This document shows, one piece after another, positions 17,069 to 27,356 of a stretch of DNA of 64,000 bases. Position 1 is the stretch's first letter. Every line of letters begins with the position of its first letter. A program made the translations under genes and the position numbers. Where the stretch lies: the NCBI RefSeq assembly GCF_029338275.1, contig NZ_CP119790.1, positions 271,334-335,333 of the forward strand, written 5' to 3'. This DNA comes from Haloarcula ordinaria (GTDB lineage: Archaea; Halobacteriota; Halobacteria; Halobacteriales; Haloarculaceae). The notes beneath the pieces were generated by a model. It worked only from the letters and a program-made list of their open reading frames with translations, was not told where the DNA came from and made no database searches.

Positions 17069-17935
17069 TCAGAGCAGGGCGACCTGGACGACCGACAGAA
17101 CGACGAGCGGAATATGAAACGAAGCGTGAGCCAGTATCGCCGCCTCGAGGCTCCGCCGCCAGTAGAGCCAGCCAAAGAGGACGCCGGCCACCGCGTTCAG
17201 AAGGACCGTCCGCGCGACGAGTGCCGGAGTGAGGTCGGCCGATTGGGCGAGTGCGGGGAGGTGACCGATGCCGAACAGCACGGCGGCCACGACGATTGCA
17301 GCCCAGACGACAACCGGTCTGGGGCCAGCGGCCCGGCGGCCGGTGATCCGCCACCCGACAAACACGAGGACCGACATGAGCCCGAACCGGAGCATGAGTT
17401 CCTCGGTGATTCCCCCGTAGAGGAACCGGACGGGTACGTACGCGAAAACGTCCAGCAGTGACGGCCTCGTCGCACCGAGTACTGACTGGGGCAGGTCCTG
17501 TGCGACGAACGGCATCATCATCGCGTCGAGGACGACGATCAAGACGCCTCCGAGGATGCCGACTCCGACCGCCAGTTTGACTTCCTCACGGAGGTGTTGC
17601 CAGACACCGTCGTCAGTCCTCTGGTCAATGACGTACGACTGCAGTCCCACTCGTGGTGCTGCGTAGGCACCGAGCAAGCATGCCACGGCGAGGAGTAACA
17701 GTGGACTGATTGCCGAGAGGACTGCGAGGAGTGGGAGTGAGAGGCCTGGCGGAACAGCTGTCACCGGCGTCGTGAAGTAAATGTAACCGACGAGCGCCAC
17801 GATTCCGGGTATGCCCAGGAGTAGGGCCACACCGAACCGCTTGCCGAAGGACCGACCGTTCGCAGTCGGGGACATGGCTGAATCGACTCCCGATGGAGAG
17901 AAAGGCATTGTGGACCTGTCGTCTTCGGCCATCAT
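17069..17935 (-). CDS. CPBP family intramembrane metalloprotease
   Basis: A 288-residue polytopic protein. 'GITEELMLRFGLMSVLVF' gives EExxxR, 'LFGIGHLPAL' the second motif His, and 'AILAHASFHIPL' the last motif, where the usual Asn is His (HxxxH). The ATG at 17935 overlaps the stop of the upstream CPBP gene (ATGA), so the two are probably translated together. Its sequence differs markedly from the partner, so they are not a recent tandem duplicate. Confidence 0.88.
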   Translation of the reverse strand: MMAEDDRSTMPFSPSGVDSAMSPTANGRSFGKRFGVALLLGIPGIVALVGYIYFTTPVTAVPPGLSLPLLAVLSAISPLLLLAVACLLGAYAAPRVGLQSYVIDQRTDDGVWQHLREEVKLAVGVGILGGVLIVVLDAMMMPFVAQDLPQSVLGATRPSLLDVFAYVPVRFLYGGITEELMLRFGLMSVLVFVGWRITGRRAAGPRPVVVWAAIVVAAVLFGIGHLPALAQSADLTPALVARTVLLNAVAGVLFGWLYWRRSLEAAILAHASFHIPLVVLSVVQVALL

Positions 17936-18816
17936 TTGGCCTCCGAACTGTGACCGCGAGTCGCTATCGGTGCTGCAGCTGTCTCGTCATCGTACCCGAG
18001 CCGACCGCGCGTGGCGACGAGCAGCACGGCGACAAGCAGCCAGATCGCGACCGTCGTGACTACGAGAATCGTCGTGGAGTCGCCGGTGCTGATGACGTCG
18101 AGGGGAAGCGGGACGAGCGTACTGTTTGCCGTGTTGAACCCGGTGTGCGCGAGGATAGCGAGCAGAACGCTCCCGGTCTCGTTGTAGATCCACGTCAAGA
18201 CGAAGGCGACTCCGACGATGTTCAGGAGGCGGACGGCTGTGGTCAGCGCGAGCTCAACGAACGACGCCAGCCCGTGGAACTCGGTGCTGCCAGTCGCCAG
18301 CAGCGGGAGGTGCCAGAGCGCCCAGACCACGCCGAGGATGAGCGTCGCTGGCACGGGGGCGAACCGTTCCTGGAGCTTCGGAAGTGCGAGTCCTCGCCAA
18401 CCGGGTTCTTCGTTCCCGCCACCGACGAGCGCGATACCGACGAACGAGACGAGCACGAGCGAGACGCGCCCGGGAAGCAGTCCCGGGTCGACGGACGTGC
18501 CCGCGACGGTGAGGCCGATACTCGTGAGTGTGATGAGCAGCAGCGGGATACCGAACGCGGCGACGTACCACCGGGGCGCGACGCGCCAGTCGACGATCTG
18601 GCGTGCCCACGCCCGGACCGAATCACTCCCGAGCCACGTGACGAGGAGGGCCGCGAGGAACGGGCCGAAGCCCCCGACGACGAACCCGAGCGTTCCCAGC
18701 GGTTCGGGCATCGCAAGGATTGGCCCGAGCCACGCCACCCAGGAGATGGCATAGGCGATGACGAAAAACGCCACGACTGGGTTCGCATCGACACGCTCGC
18801 GAATCTGCTGTCTCAT
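17932..18816 (-). CDS. CPBP family intramembrane metalloprotease
   Basis: A 294-residue polytopic protein with 'GGGNEEPGWRGLALPKLQE' (EExxxR), 'WALWHLPLL', and 'WIYNETGSVLLAILAHTGFN' (HxxxN). All catalytic positions are present. The start at 18816 (MRQQIRERV) is used; the open frame continuing upstream to 19443 overlaps the serine hydrolase gene in another frame and is a shadow. The 'GGxxEExGWRG' form is the same subgroup as the CPBP proteins at 6591, 42741, 43882 and 45060. Confidence 0.9.
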   Translation of the reverse strand: MRQQIRERVDANPVVAFFVIAYAISWVAWLGPILAMPEPLGTLGFVVGGFGPFLAALLVTWLGSDSVRAWARQIVDWRVAPRWYVAAFGIPLLLITLTSIGLTVAGTSVDPGLLPGRVSLVLVSFVGIALVGGGNEEPGWRGLALPKLQERFAPVPATLILGVVWALWHLPLLATGSTEFHGLASFVELALTTAVRLLNIVGVAFVLTWIYNETGSVLLAILAHTGFNTANSTLVPLPLDVISTGDSTTILVVTTVAIWLLVAVLLVATRGRLGYDDETAAAPIATRGHSSEAK

Positions 18817-18872
18817 GGTGTGATACTCCGACGGCCGATTGGTGGTGGGACAATCATCTGTCTCGATTATTG

Positions 18873-20829
18873 TTACAGCGGCAGGATACCGAGCAGTGAC
18901 AACTGCCAGGCGAACAGGATCGCGAGGAGCGTCACCACCGCGTAGTGGAGTCGAACCCAGCGAGTCCAGTACGCGTCGCGCCATGCGAACCCGGTCGCGA
19001 CGACAGAGCCGACCGTCCCGGCGAGGGCGACGTACCGCAGACCCTTCCCGGTCTGGAGTGTCAGCGACGGCGAAGCAGCCTCCGCGTTGAAGTTGATCCA
19101 GGCGAGCAGGAATATCACCAGCACTGCCAACCAGAGAGCACTCACCAGGCCGAGTAACGTTCGAGCCGCACGTTCGGGGCCGCTGAGTGGGTCCCGACCT
19201 CGGACTCGTCGCCACACGAACCCGCCGAGCCACAGGGCCAGGACGGAGACGAACGCCACGACGCCCGCGCCGAGGATTCCCTGGAGGACTGTCAACGATT
19301 CGTACCACGGAACGCGCTCGTACGTCGCGGGCCCGAAGTGTCCGCGGAACAGGTGCGTCGCCCGGCCGTCCTCGTCGAACCTGAAGACGAGGCGGTCGCT
19401 CCCGCCTACTTCCTCGTAGACACCGGGGCGGCGCTCGACCCACGTTCGAGTCCCCTCACCGAGCCGGGTGGTCGCCAGGTACCCCTCGTCGGTGGCGCCG
19501 ACGGTGTACGTCCGGGTCATCACGCCGAGGACACGCTCCCAGGAAGACTCCGAGATAGTCAGCGACCGGTAGTCACCCGTCAGTGCCAGTGCTCGGTCGG
19601 CTGCGCCAACTGGCGGTTCGACGACGGCGGTATCCGACCGCGGGTAGTATCGGTCGGTGAACGCCTGGAGGAGTTCGAACCGCGCGGGACTCCCGCCGGG
19701 GCTGTTGTAGACGACGAACACCCCGGTGTCGCGCTCGGGGTAGAGGGCGAGCAGGCTCATGAATCGGGGCGTGTCACCCCAGTGACCGACGATGGTCTCG
19801 CCGTTACGGTCCATCTCGATGAACCCGTAGGCCATCCCGTTGAGTTCCGGGACCGCCTCGGACTTCGTGAAGTGACGCCGGTGCATCTCGCGCACGGTGT
19901 CGGCCTCGAGGATACGTTCCGAGTTGTAGGTCCCCTCGTTCAGGTGGGCGAGCAAGAACTGCCCCATGTCGGTCGCCGTCGTGCGGAGCGAGCCGCCCTC
20001 GGGTGGAAGCGTCCAGACGACGGGGTCGTGGGCCCGGTACTCACCGTTCTGGTAGGTGTAGCCGATTGCACGCCGCGATTCCAGGCGGGCGGGTAGTGGC
20101 TGGGCGTAGGTCGAATCGTCCATCGCAAGCGGCGTGAAGATGCGCTCGTCGACCAGCTCGGTGAAGCTCGCGTCGGACTGTTCGGCGAGCGCGTGGCCCG
20201 CCAGGGCCGTCCCGTAGTTCGAGTACGCGACGAATTGTCCTGGGGGTCTGACCCGCGCTGGCTGGTGGTCCGCGAGGATTTCTTCCATGGGTCGTCTCTT
20301 ACTGGGGTCATCGGTGACCATCCCCGCGAAAGCTGTCCTCGAAACCCGCCGAGTGCGTCCCGAGGTGTTCGAGTGTGACGGGCTGGGCGTAAGTATCCGG
20401 GACCGTGACGGCCGAGTCGGTCAGGTAGTCGTTGACGTCGTCGTCGAGTTCCAGCCGGTCCTCCTCGACACCCTGCATCACTGCGGTCCAGGTCACGAGT
20501 TTGCCAGTCGAACCGACGCTGAAGACGGTCTCGTCGGCGTCGACGGGGCGCTGGGATTCGAGGTCCGCGTACCCGTATCCCTTCGCCAGGACCACCTCGC
20601 CGTCGCTGACGATGACGACGGCCGCGCCCGGGATATGGTACGCTTCGAGCTGATGGGCCATCGTCTCGTCGACCCACGCCTCGGTTTCCGCACGGTCGGA
20701 CAGGTCGATCTGGTCGGCCTGACTCCCGAACGAACGGTCAGACTCCGCCGCCGCCGTTCCAATCGGCGTGCTCACGAGCGCGAAGATCAGGACCACGACG
20801 ATGATAATGTGAACGAATCGGTGTTGCAT
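18873..20829 (-). pseudogene. Beta-lactamase class C-like serine hydrolase, frameshifted
   Basis: A single reading frame of about 650 codons except for one extra base at 20322-20325 (a run of four C on the plus strand). The N-terminal part (start 20829) has a signal peptide, then 'FSVGSTGKLVTWTA' with the SxxK nucleophile motif; after the shift come 'AYSNYGTALAG' (YxN) and 'HWGDTPRF' (HxG), then C-terminal membrane helices. These are the penicillin-binding-protein/class C beta-lactamase motifs (peptidase S12), here with a membrane anchor. Removing one base restores '...FRGMVTDDP...'. Either the gene is recently inactivated or the base is an assembly error. Confidence 0.85.
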
Positions 20830-20938
20830 TGGAGGGGCTCTGTGTCAGTAGTCAGTTCGAATGGGACAGTCGATGCCAGCGAATGCGGGAGTCCCCGCGG
20901 AATCGGATCTGGGAGTCCACGAATCTACACTCAGGCAC

Positions 20939-21595
20939 TCAGGCTGGCCCCTGAATGTGGTCGGTGTACTCGCTTTTGCCGAGTAGGTAACCGCCGAAGG
21001 CGACGAGCCAGAGCATCACGGGGTAGACAATCATCCGCTCGGTCCCGCCGTGACCGATCGCCCCGAACGCCGTTGCGTTCCCGGCGTCACCGAGCGCCAT
21101 CAACACGACGAAGATGAGACCGAGCCCGCCAGCGAGGACGGATAGAATCCGGATAATACCAGTGAGGCGAGTCGCACTCCCGACGGCCTGCACGTTGAAG
21201 AACACGAACGCAAGCAGTGCTGCGATGCCGTGAAGCCCTCCGGTGTCGAGCGGGAAGAGGCCCGCCCCGATGGCACCGACGCCCGCGAGCGCGAAGACGG
21301 CAAGCAGCCACCGCCGCCCGTGGGTTCGGTAGAAGAAGTATCCTCCGAGGAGATTGAACACGCCGACGAGGACCAGTGAGACGTTGAACAACAGCGCCGT
21401 CTCCGGGACGACGCCGAGATCGCTGATGGCGGCCGCGCGGAAGTCGTAGCCGGGGACCATCGCCGCCGCGAGCATGATAACGGTCATGAACTGTGCGGCG
21501 AGCGTGAAGAAGAGCAGGCCGGCTATCGTCCCGTTGTCGAACTGTGTCCCTCGGAGGGCGAAGACCGGTTCGGCCGTGGATTCGAGTTCATTCAC
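20939..21595 (-). CDS. DUF998-family membrane protein
   Basis: A 218-residue protein with six hydrophobic segments. 'YDFRAAAISDLGVVPETALL' and 'GLFPLDTGGLHGIAALLAFV' match the DUF998 pattern (ISdLG near the N-terminus, then GxFP...HgiaA). It is upstream of the serine hydrolase on the same strand, about 110 bp apart. Function unknown. Confidence 0.83.
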   Translation of the reverse strand: MNELESTAEPVFALRGTQFDNGTIAGLLFFTLAAQFMTVIMLAAAMVPGYDFRAAAISDLGVVPETALLFNVSLVLVGVFNLLGGYFFYRTHGRRWLLAVFALAGVGAIGAGLFPLDTGGLHGIAALLAFVFFNVQAVGSATRLTGIIRILSVLAGGLGLIFVVLMALGDAGNATAFGAIGHGGTERMIVYPVMLWLVAFGGYLLGKSEYTDHIQGPA

Positions 21596-21830
21596 TGTCG
21601 TTCACTGCCTTATTGTTGGATTAGTAATAATATAAAGCGCTTGGCCAGTTCGCATCGGGCGAGAAATTCAAGTGAGAGCGGCGGGACTTTGGTCATCAGG
21701 GACGTGTTCCGAACTCCGTGACGCAATCGGTCATCGGGTATCTCGTAACATTCGATTGACCGGTCTATCTGAACGGTGCCATCGCTATCCTGTCGGGATT
21801 TTAATACAGCCATCTGACAAAGTGACTCGT

Positions 21831-22525
21831 ATGTCTGAGTCAGCTACTATCGACGCAGAAACTACAGACTGGTTAACTCTTGACGAGGATGAAGAGATCG
21901 TCTGGTCTGGGAAACCCCACGAGAGTAGCTGATCCCAGCGCTCGTCGTCGGAGTGCCGCTCTCTATCGTCCTCATTGGGTTATTCATCATCGCTGGGTCC
22001 TATCTACAGCGCGAGAATACGCAGTACGTTGTGACGACCGATGGGCTGTACAAGAAGACGGGAGTCCTCTCACGTGACGTCCAGCGCATCGATTTCGGAA
22101 AGGTCCAGAACACCTCCTACAGCCAGGGATTCTTCGGCTCTCGATTCGGCTACGGGAACGTCGATATCTCGACTGCAGGCGGCTCTGGGATCGAGATGCA
22201 GTTCCGGTCAGTCCCCGAACCGAGAGAGGTTCAGGAACTCGTCAACAAACGTGTGAAGGGCAGCCGTGGTGAACCGACGACGGAATCGGGAGAAACTAAG
22301 CGCGACGTACTTGACGAGATCCTCATCGAACTCAGGGAGATTCGCGCTACGCTCGAAGCACAACAGGAGACTACAGGAAACACATCGGCCACGACGTCCA
22401 ACATCGGCAATGGGGCGGACGAACAATCGACTGGTGAGGACGATGCCACCCATAATCAGCTCGGAGCTAGCAACCAGAGTGGCGAAAACGCGACTCCCGA
22501 CCAAGAGTCGGATGATGAACGGTAG
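21831..22525 (+). pseudogene. PH-domain (bPH2) membrane protein, frameshifted
   Basis: The N-terminus (MSESATIDAETTDWLTLDED) at 21831 runs into a stop at 21930, but the sequence continues in another frame from about 21929 ('LIPALVVGVPLSIVLIGLFI') to 22525. One base is missing at about 21927-21929; the total length (695 bp) agrees. The rest is a bPH2 domain ('YKKTGVLSRDVQRIDFGKVQ', 'GSRFGYGNVDISTAGG') plus a coiled coil ('DEILIELREIRATLEAQ') and a hydrophilic Ser/Asn/Glu-rich tail. Six bp separate it from the next bPH2 gene. Confidence 0.8.
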
Positions 22526-22530
22526 CCACC

Positions 22531-23103
22531 ATGACGGAGTCAATTGACCCGGCAATTCCGCTCGGCACCACTGAATCGGTCGAGTGGTCCGGCCGCCCGC
22601 GGATCACAACCATCCTTCCAGCAGTCGTGATCGGCGTTCTCCTCCTCGTCTTCGGGATCGTGGTCAGTGTTTCTGGAGAAAGCCTGATGTTTCTCGCAAT
22701 TGTTCCACTCGGAGTGGCCATCCCGCTCTGGAAGTATATTGCGCTCCAAGGCGTGCAGTACGTGATAACGGACGAAGCACTCTACGTGAAACGCGGTGTG
22801 TTGACCCGGTCTGTCACACAGGCAAACCTCGAAACCGTCCAGAACAGTTCCTTTGGGCAGGACATCACGGGATCAATCTTCGGATACGGTTCAGTCACGT
22901 TCGAAATTGCTGGTGGGGACGATCTCTCATTCCGGGCGATCGAAGACCCTCGTGCAATCCGGGCACTCGTCGATCGAGCAGCATCGAACGGCGATGGTCT
23001 CGGTGGGGGTAGATGGGAGGAATCTGCTATCCCTGGAGACCTGACACAGTGGCAGCAAATTCGAGACGAGATACGAGCGATCCGCAGCACTTTTGAAAGA
23101 TAA
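22531..23103 (+). CDS. PH-domain (bPH2) membrane protein
   Basis: A 190-residue protein, intact. Two helices ('TILPAVVIGVLLLVFGIVVS' and 'MFLAIVPLGVAIPLWKYIAL') precede a bPH2 domain ('VKRGVLTRSVTQANLETVQN', 'GSIFGYGSVTFEIAGG') and a helical tail ('QQIRDEIRAIRSTFER'). It follows the frameshifted paralogue by 6 bp, an operon pair. Paired bPH2 genes resemble the YdbS/YdbT arrangement known in Firmicutes. Confidence 0.87.
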   Translation: MTESIDPAIPLGTTESVEWSGRPRITTILPAVVIGVLLLVFGIVVSVSGESLMFLAIVPLGVAIPLWKYIALQGVQYVITDEALYVKRGVLTRSVTQANLETVQNSSFGQDITGSIFGYGSVTFEIAGGDDLSFRAIEDPRAIRALVDRAASNGDGLGGGRWEESAIPGDLTQWQQIRDEIRAIRSTFER

Positions 23104-23209
23104 TCGTTTAGGGACAGCCAAGGGTTGGATGTGGGTACTCTGGGATAACAGGGTCGTTGGCTCAGCGAATTTCTCTTGGCTATTTTCGTGGTCTTCGGAA
23201 TCCCGATTG

Positions 23210-23596
23210 CTATCTTAACTGTAGGACGAATATTCGAGAAATTCTTCTCTGAAAGAAGTTCCACATAATGTGGCCAATCGGAATCGTGAGTTCATCGGTC
23301 AACACGTAGCCGCAAGCGAGCATGAGCGCGACGACGCAAACGCTCCCGATCAGTACCACTAACTGTGCGACGAGGAATGCGATATTGAGAACGGCGAAAA
23401 GCGCTCGGTCGGGCGACAGTTCCGCCGTGACCAATACGAGCAGCGGTTCGACTGAGAAACTCCGAACCAGGACGATGAGAAACTGTGCAAGGAGACCGAG
23501 GACCAGGAGCAGAACCAGCCACTCGAGCAGCCGCTACGGGAGCCGGCGACGGTCCGTTTGTCCGTTCCGGACGCGGTTCTCGAGGCGAGTGAGCAT
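23210..23596 (-). pseudogene. Small membrane protein with an in-frame TAG
   Basis: An ATG at 23596 opens a basic N-terminus of 20 residues, then a TAG at 23534-23536, after which the same frame continues as a strongly hydrophobic sequence ('WLVLLLVLGLLAQFLIVLV', then 'RALFAVLNIAFLVAQLVVLI' and further helices) to 23210. As at 9061, the context suits an original CAG (Gln). No family recognised. A downstream Met at 23434 could in principle restart translation of a shortened protein. Confidence 0.5.
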
Positions 23597-23678
23597 AGGT
23601 TCTCGGGACACTATTCACCGGGACGTTTCAAGAATCGTGTGGAATTTCTCATAGCCTGGAATGGGACGCGTTGACCGC

Positions 23679-24371
23679 TTAGATGACCCTGGGCAACACG
23701 AGAATCATGAGGACGTTGATGACGCCGTGAGAGATCATACAGGCCACTACATTCCGTGACCAGACGTAGACACCCACGAGGACGAGGGTAAACACCGCTT
23801 GTGGAACTGCTCCGACGATGCCCCAGGCGGGAAAGTGAACGGCGAGGAAGACGACGCCACTGACGCCCGCGCCGACCCACACGCTCCCCGTCAACTCGGT
23901 CAACCGTTCGATAGGATAACCTCGCCAGAGTATCTCTTCAGTGACGACAGCCGTCACGACGATACCGAACTGTACTGGCACAGAGAGTCGACCGAGCGCC
24001 GACAGCGTCTCCGGTTGTTCGAGCTGGAACGTAGCGACGGCGACTCCGATCGCGACGACACCGAGGACGACAGCTACGAGTCCGGCGCCGACGCCGACAG
24101 TGGCCTCCCTACGACTCGGAATCCGAAGCCCGAAAGATGTCAGCGGTCGTCGTTCCCAGTACACGACGATTGCCACGAGGACACCGACCACCACCCAGGT
24201 GACGACCGAGTTCGCGAGAAACGACCGCGTCGCAGACACGTCGACCAAGCGTGGGATATCTATCTGGCCGAGGAGTGGCACCCCGAACAGCGAGAGGAGT
24301 AACCCAGTCGCGACTGGGACGGGCCGGTCACGATGTGAAGCCCGCCGGCTCTCTCTGGTCCTGGAGGGCAT
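23679..24371 (-). CDS. CPBP family intramembrane metalloprotease
   Basis: A 230-residue CPBP protease with a compact arrangement: 'VVTEEILWRGYPIERL' (EExxxR), 'LAVHFPAW' (second His), and 'ACMISHGVINVL' (HxxxN). The sequence and length match the bacterial-type CPBP group rather than the GGxxEE group of the others. I start at the Met at 24371 (MPSRT); an alternative Met at 24398 adds nine residues. Single gene, no obvious partner. Confidence 0.85.
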   Translation of the reverse strand: MPSRTRESRRASHRDRPVPVATGLLLSLFGVPLLGQIDIPRLVDVSATRSFLANSVVTWVVVGVLVAIVVYWERRPLTSFGLRIPSRREATVGVGAGLVAVVLGVVAIGVAVATFQLEQPETLSALGRLSVPVQFGIVVTAVVTEEILWRGYPIERLTELTGSVWVGAGVSGVVFLAVHFPAWGIVGAVPQAVFTLVLVGVYVWSRNVVACMISHGVINVLMILVLPRVI

Positions 24372-24753
24372 ACGAACGACAGTACGGTGAACTACCATTT
24401 AGTCGTTCGACTGCTCCCGTGTACCGATGTCAGCGAGCCCATAGGGTCGTCGCTCACAGGACGAGCAGATTGTTCGTCGTTCAGTATTTTTCGGACCGTA
24501 TCACCCCGTATGAGAACTGACGACCCGTAGACGTGACCTCTCTCTATTCGTTTCGGGCATCTCAACCGGTTTGGTCGTGGCCGCATTCCGAGGCCGATCG
24601 GTGACGACCGTCCTCATTCCAGACAGTCTGCAAACTAAATGACTCTCCAGACGGAACCTGCGAACCGGACCGTCCCTGCCTGACCAGAGCGTACCCCACG
24701 AAAGCCGTCAGTCATCAGGCAACTATTTCGCCAACCGTCACATACAGTGACAG

Positions 24754-25664
24754 ATGGCACGCGACGTATCGTTTGAATCTGAGGGCGCGGAGCTGAGTGC
24801 CTGGTTCTACTCGCCCGACCCGTCGCCACCGTGGCCACTGGTCGTCATGGCTCACGGGTTCTCCGCTACTAAACAGATGGTCGCCGACAGATATGCCGAG
24901 GTGTTCACCAAGGCGGGCGTGGCAGTGCTGCTATACGACCATCGGGGATTCGGGGAGAGCGGTGGCGAACCGCGACAACAGGTCAACCCCTGGGCTCAGG
25001 CACGCGGATATCGTGACGCGATTGCGTTTGCGACAACCCACGAGAACGTCGATTCCGCTCGCATTGCCGTGTGGGGTGATAGTTACAGTAGTGGCGCTGC
25101 ACTGGTCGTGACCGCGCTGGATACCCGTGTCGCGGCGCTGGTCGTCCAGGTGCCAGCGCTCGGAGCGGAGGTACCGTCGAACGATCTCGATGGCTCCGCT
25201 CGAGAAGCGATGAAACAGATGGTCCACACCGGGTCGGTTAAACCGGCCCCCGACGAGGTTCACGGTCCGATACCTGTCGTCTGGGACGACCAGGACCAGC
25301 GTCCATCAGCGTTGAAACCCGAGACGGCGTTCCGATGGTTCAACGGCTACGGAACTCGCTCGGACACCAACTGACGAATGAGGTCACCATCGTCCGGCCG
25401 AAAGGCCCACCGTGGCAGCCTGGACTATGCGCGGCGGACGTTATCTGTCCGGCCCTGTTCGTGGTGTCGCCTGACGACGAGATGCCGCGCTCGGCACCTA
25501 CTGTGGCACGCGACGCTTACGAGCGCCTGTCAGGGCCAAAGGAGCGGATGGAGATTCCGGGCGGTCACTTCGGGCTGTTGTATTACCCGAGTGAGACCTT
25601 CGACCGGGCGTCGTCTGCTCAGTCGCGATTCCTCGTGAAGCGGTTACGTTCAGAAAGCGACTGA
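24754..25664 (+). pseudogene. Alpha/beta hydrolase, frameshifted
   Basis: The first 206 codons hold 'LVVMAHGFSATKQM' (oxyanion region) and 'WGDSYSSGAAL' (GxSxS nucleophile elbow). The frame stops at 25374, but the C-terminal part with the catalytic acid ('VVSPDDEMP') and His ('GGHFGLLYYPSE') continues in another frame to 25664. A single missing base near 25373 (restoring TGG, Trp, before 'TNEVTIV') joins them; 911 bp fits 304 codons minus one base. Soluble hydrolase of the dienelactone hydrolase/X-Pro-dipeptidase-like group. Confidence 0.82.
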
Positions 25665-25671
25665 ACGGAGA

Positions 25672-25971
25672 CCACCATTGCAAATAGCAGTAGAATACGG
25701 GGACACGACTCGCGTCGAAAGTACGGGGATAGTCGTAGATAGCTGTGCCGCATGACTCAAAACGGTAGACGATGAGCTCGCGGTCTCCGTGACGGGAGCG
25801 GGTGGATACTTTCTCGGCCGCATCGCTCAGACTGGGGCCAACGTCCACCTGATAGCCGGGGGTGGTCACGTCGGCACGCTCTAGCAGGATTGCTTTCGGT
25901 ATTTTGCCGTGGGTGTAGCTGCGTCCGATAACTACTGCCACTATCACAAGGGTGCTCTGTATCACCCACAC
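25672..25971 (-). CDS. Possible small membrane-anchored protein
   Basis: The minus-strand frame starting at 25971 begins with a hydrophobic segment ('MWVIQSTLVIVAVVIGRSYT') and continues with a polar domain that could be real for about 100 residues. It remains open to 25498, but that end is antisense to the hydrolase gene and looks like a shadow. I give the part that lies outside the hydrolase; the true end is unclear. Confidence 0.3.
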
Positions 25972-26259
25972 TGGTACTGACGGGTGATGAGAAGTGGGAA
26001 CGTCACTGCTGACTCACCAGCTGGAGTCGGATAAAGAACTGCGACTACCCATAGTGGTGGAAGCACGTACCTCGACGCTAGTCCTGCTTCGTTTCGAGTT
26101 CTTCGACCGTAATGAGAGCGGATATCGGTAGACACAGAACGGTTAGCCCGAGATAATCGGCCGAAGCAGACCGGCCGAAAGATAGGCGATACCGAGCCAA
26201 AAGAATCTTACCGAATGCGATATTTTTCTGCCATTGCCCGAAGCAGGTGAGCTGCTAGC

Positions 26260-26469
26260 ATGGCTAAGTTAGGACTGCAAGTAAACGCCGCCGGTCTTCT
26301 CATCAGTATCGCAGGCACCCTGCTACTGTTCCTACATACGACCAACCGGTACCACTCAGCCATTCAGGATATCGAGTCGATAGCTGTCGCATACCTCGGT
26401 CTGATTATCCTTGGGATGTCGGTTTCAGTTACGGGGGTCGCTCTCTTGGTGAGGACGAATCACGAGTGA
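26260..26469 (+). CDS. Small two-helix membrane protein
   Basis: A 69-residue protein with two hydrophobic segments ('VNAAGLLISIAGTLLLFLHT' and 'IAVAYLGLIILGMSVSVTGV') separated by a polar loop. It starts at the ATG at 26260 and stands alone. Family not recognised. Confidence 0.55.
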   Translation: MAKLGLQVNAAGLLISIAGTLLLFLHTTNRYHSAIQDIESIAVAYLGLIILGMSVSVTGVALLVRTNHE

Positions 26470-26605
26470 GCTAACTCCCGTGAACCTCCCGACCAGGCCG
26501 TGCGTCTCCCATCCCGATGCCAGTACCGCGAAGAAAGCAGCAACTAGACGGAACACTGCGAACAACCAGCACTACCGCCCGGTAGGTGAGTTCGGACAGG
26601 TCGGT

Positions 26606-27157
26606 CTACACAGATGAGACAAACGTGTCAGATGGTACGTGGGTGGTTACGAGGTGTTTCACTGCTGTCAGTACGATGAGCCGGACATTGGGACGTTGTT
26701 TCGTGGAAGGAGCTCCGAAAGGAGGCCTCGCGACGTCAGGACCCGCGTGTCGCGGTCCACCTTGCGCTCGCCTCGACACATTCTCGAAAGTGAGCTGCGC
26801 TACTTCTGGAGGTGCGTCTTCGTCTCCACCTGCGGGAAGAAATTGGAATCTGAGTGGGTCTCCAGTCTCTCCGAGCCGGGCCTCGAGAGTCACGATATCT
26901 CCGTTATCAGCGGTGACAAATTCACGACGAACAATGGTTTCCCCGCCATCGACTTCGGTGTCAAGTGAGGCATCGTATTGCTGTAATTTTGTGTTTACCG
27001 AGATATGCACAGGGTTATCACCGGTATTCTCCACAACCAGGGTTCCGCCTGGATACGCGGGATTTTGATTACTACCTGGAAGAATCCCTGAACAACCAGC
27101 GACCGACACACCGCCAATACAGCTGATAGTCGCGCGGATGCATTCTCTTCTCCGCAT
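26606..27157 (-). CDS. Lipoprotein of unknown function, 3' end uncertain
   Basis: The N-terminus 'MRRRECIRATISCIGGVSVAGC' is a Tat-like signal with a lipobox, typical of haloarchaeal lipoproteins. Residues 35-120 are beta-rich ('GTLVVENTGDNPVHISVNTK', 'GGETIVRREFVTADNGDIVT'). Beyond about residue 125 the composition becomes basic and unlike the rest, so a frameshift or a replaced 3' end is possible. No family recognised. Confidence 0.6.
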   Translation of the reverse strand: MRRRECIRATISCIGGVSVAGCSGILPGSNQNPAYPGGTLVVENTGDNPVHISVNTKLQQYDASLDTEVDGGETIVRREFVTADNGDIVTLEARLGETGDPLRFQFLPAGGDEDAPPEVAQLTFENVSRRAQGGPRHAGPDVARPPFGAPSTKQRPNVRLIVLTAVKHLVTTHVPSDTFVSSV

Positions 27158-27356
27158 ACCTATGTGTTAATACCACTACAAAAGTGTCTTTTCCAAAGGC
27201 ACGGCTTCTCTATATATGAGCAAGGTGGGGGTGTCAAGACGGTTCTCCGGGGTAATTCACTGAATTCTCTCATATATTTCGCACCTCAATACCGCCAGTC
27301 GGTGGACGGGGCAACAGGGCCCCCAATTTAATAGCAACCCATTAGCTATTCTCGAC
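27158..27356. other. AT-richer intergenic region
   Basis: About 200 bp upstream of both the lipoprotein gene (minus strand) and the DUF6498 fragment (plus strand). It is AT-richer than surrounding genes and likely holds both promoters. Confidence 0.4.

Noticed and set aside
16863..17354. N-terminal extension of the universal stress protein (open frame to 17354)
   Set aside because: The extension overlaps the downstream end of a CPBP gene, is Arg-rich, and the family starts at 16862.
19338..20096. 252-residue plus-strand open frame
   Set aside because: It is antisense to the serine hydrolase gene, which has all three active-site motifs.
25498..25671. 3' half of the minus-strand frame 25498..25971
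   Set aside because: It is antisense to the conserved C-terminus of the alpha/beta hydrolase and looks like a shadow, so only the 5' part is listed.
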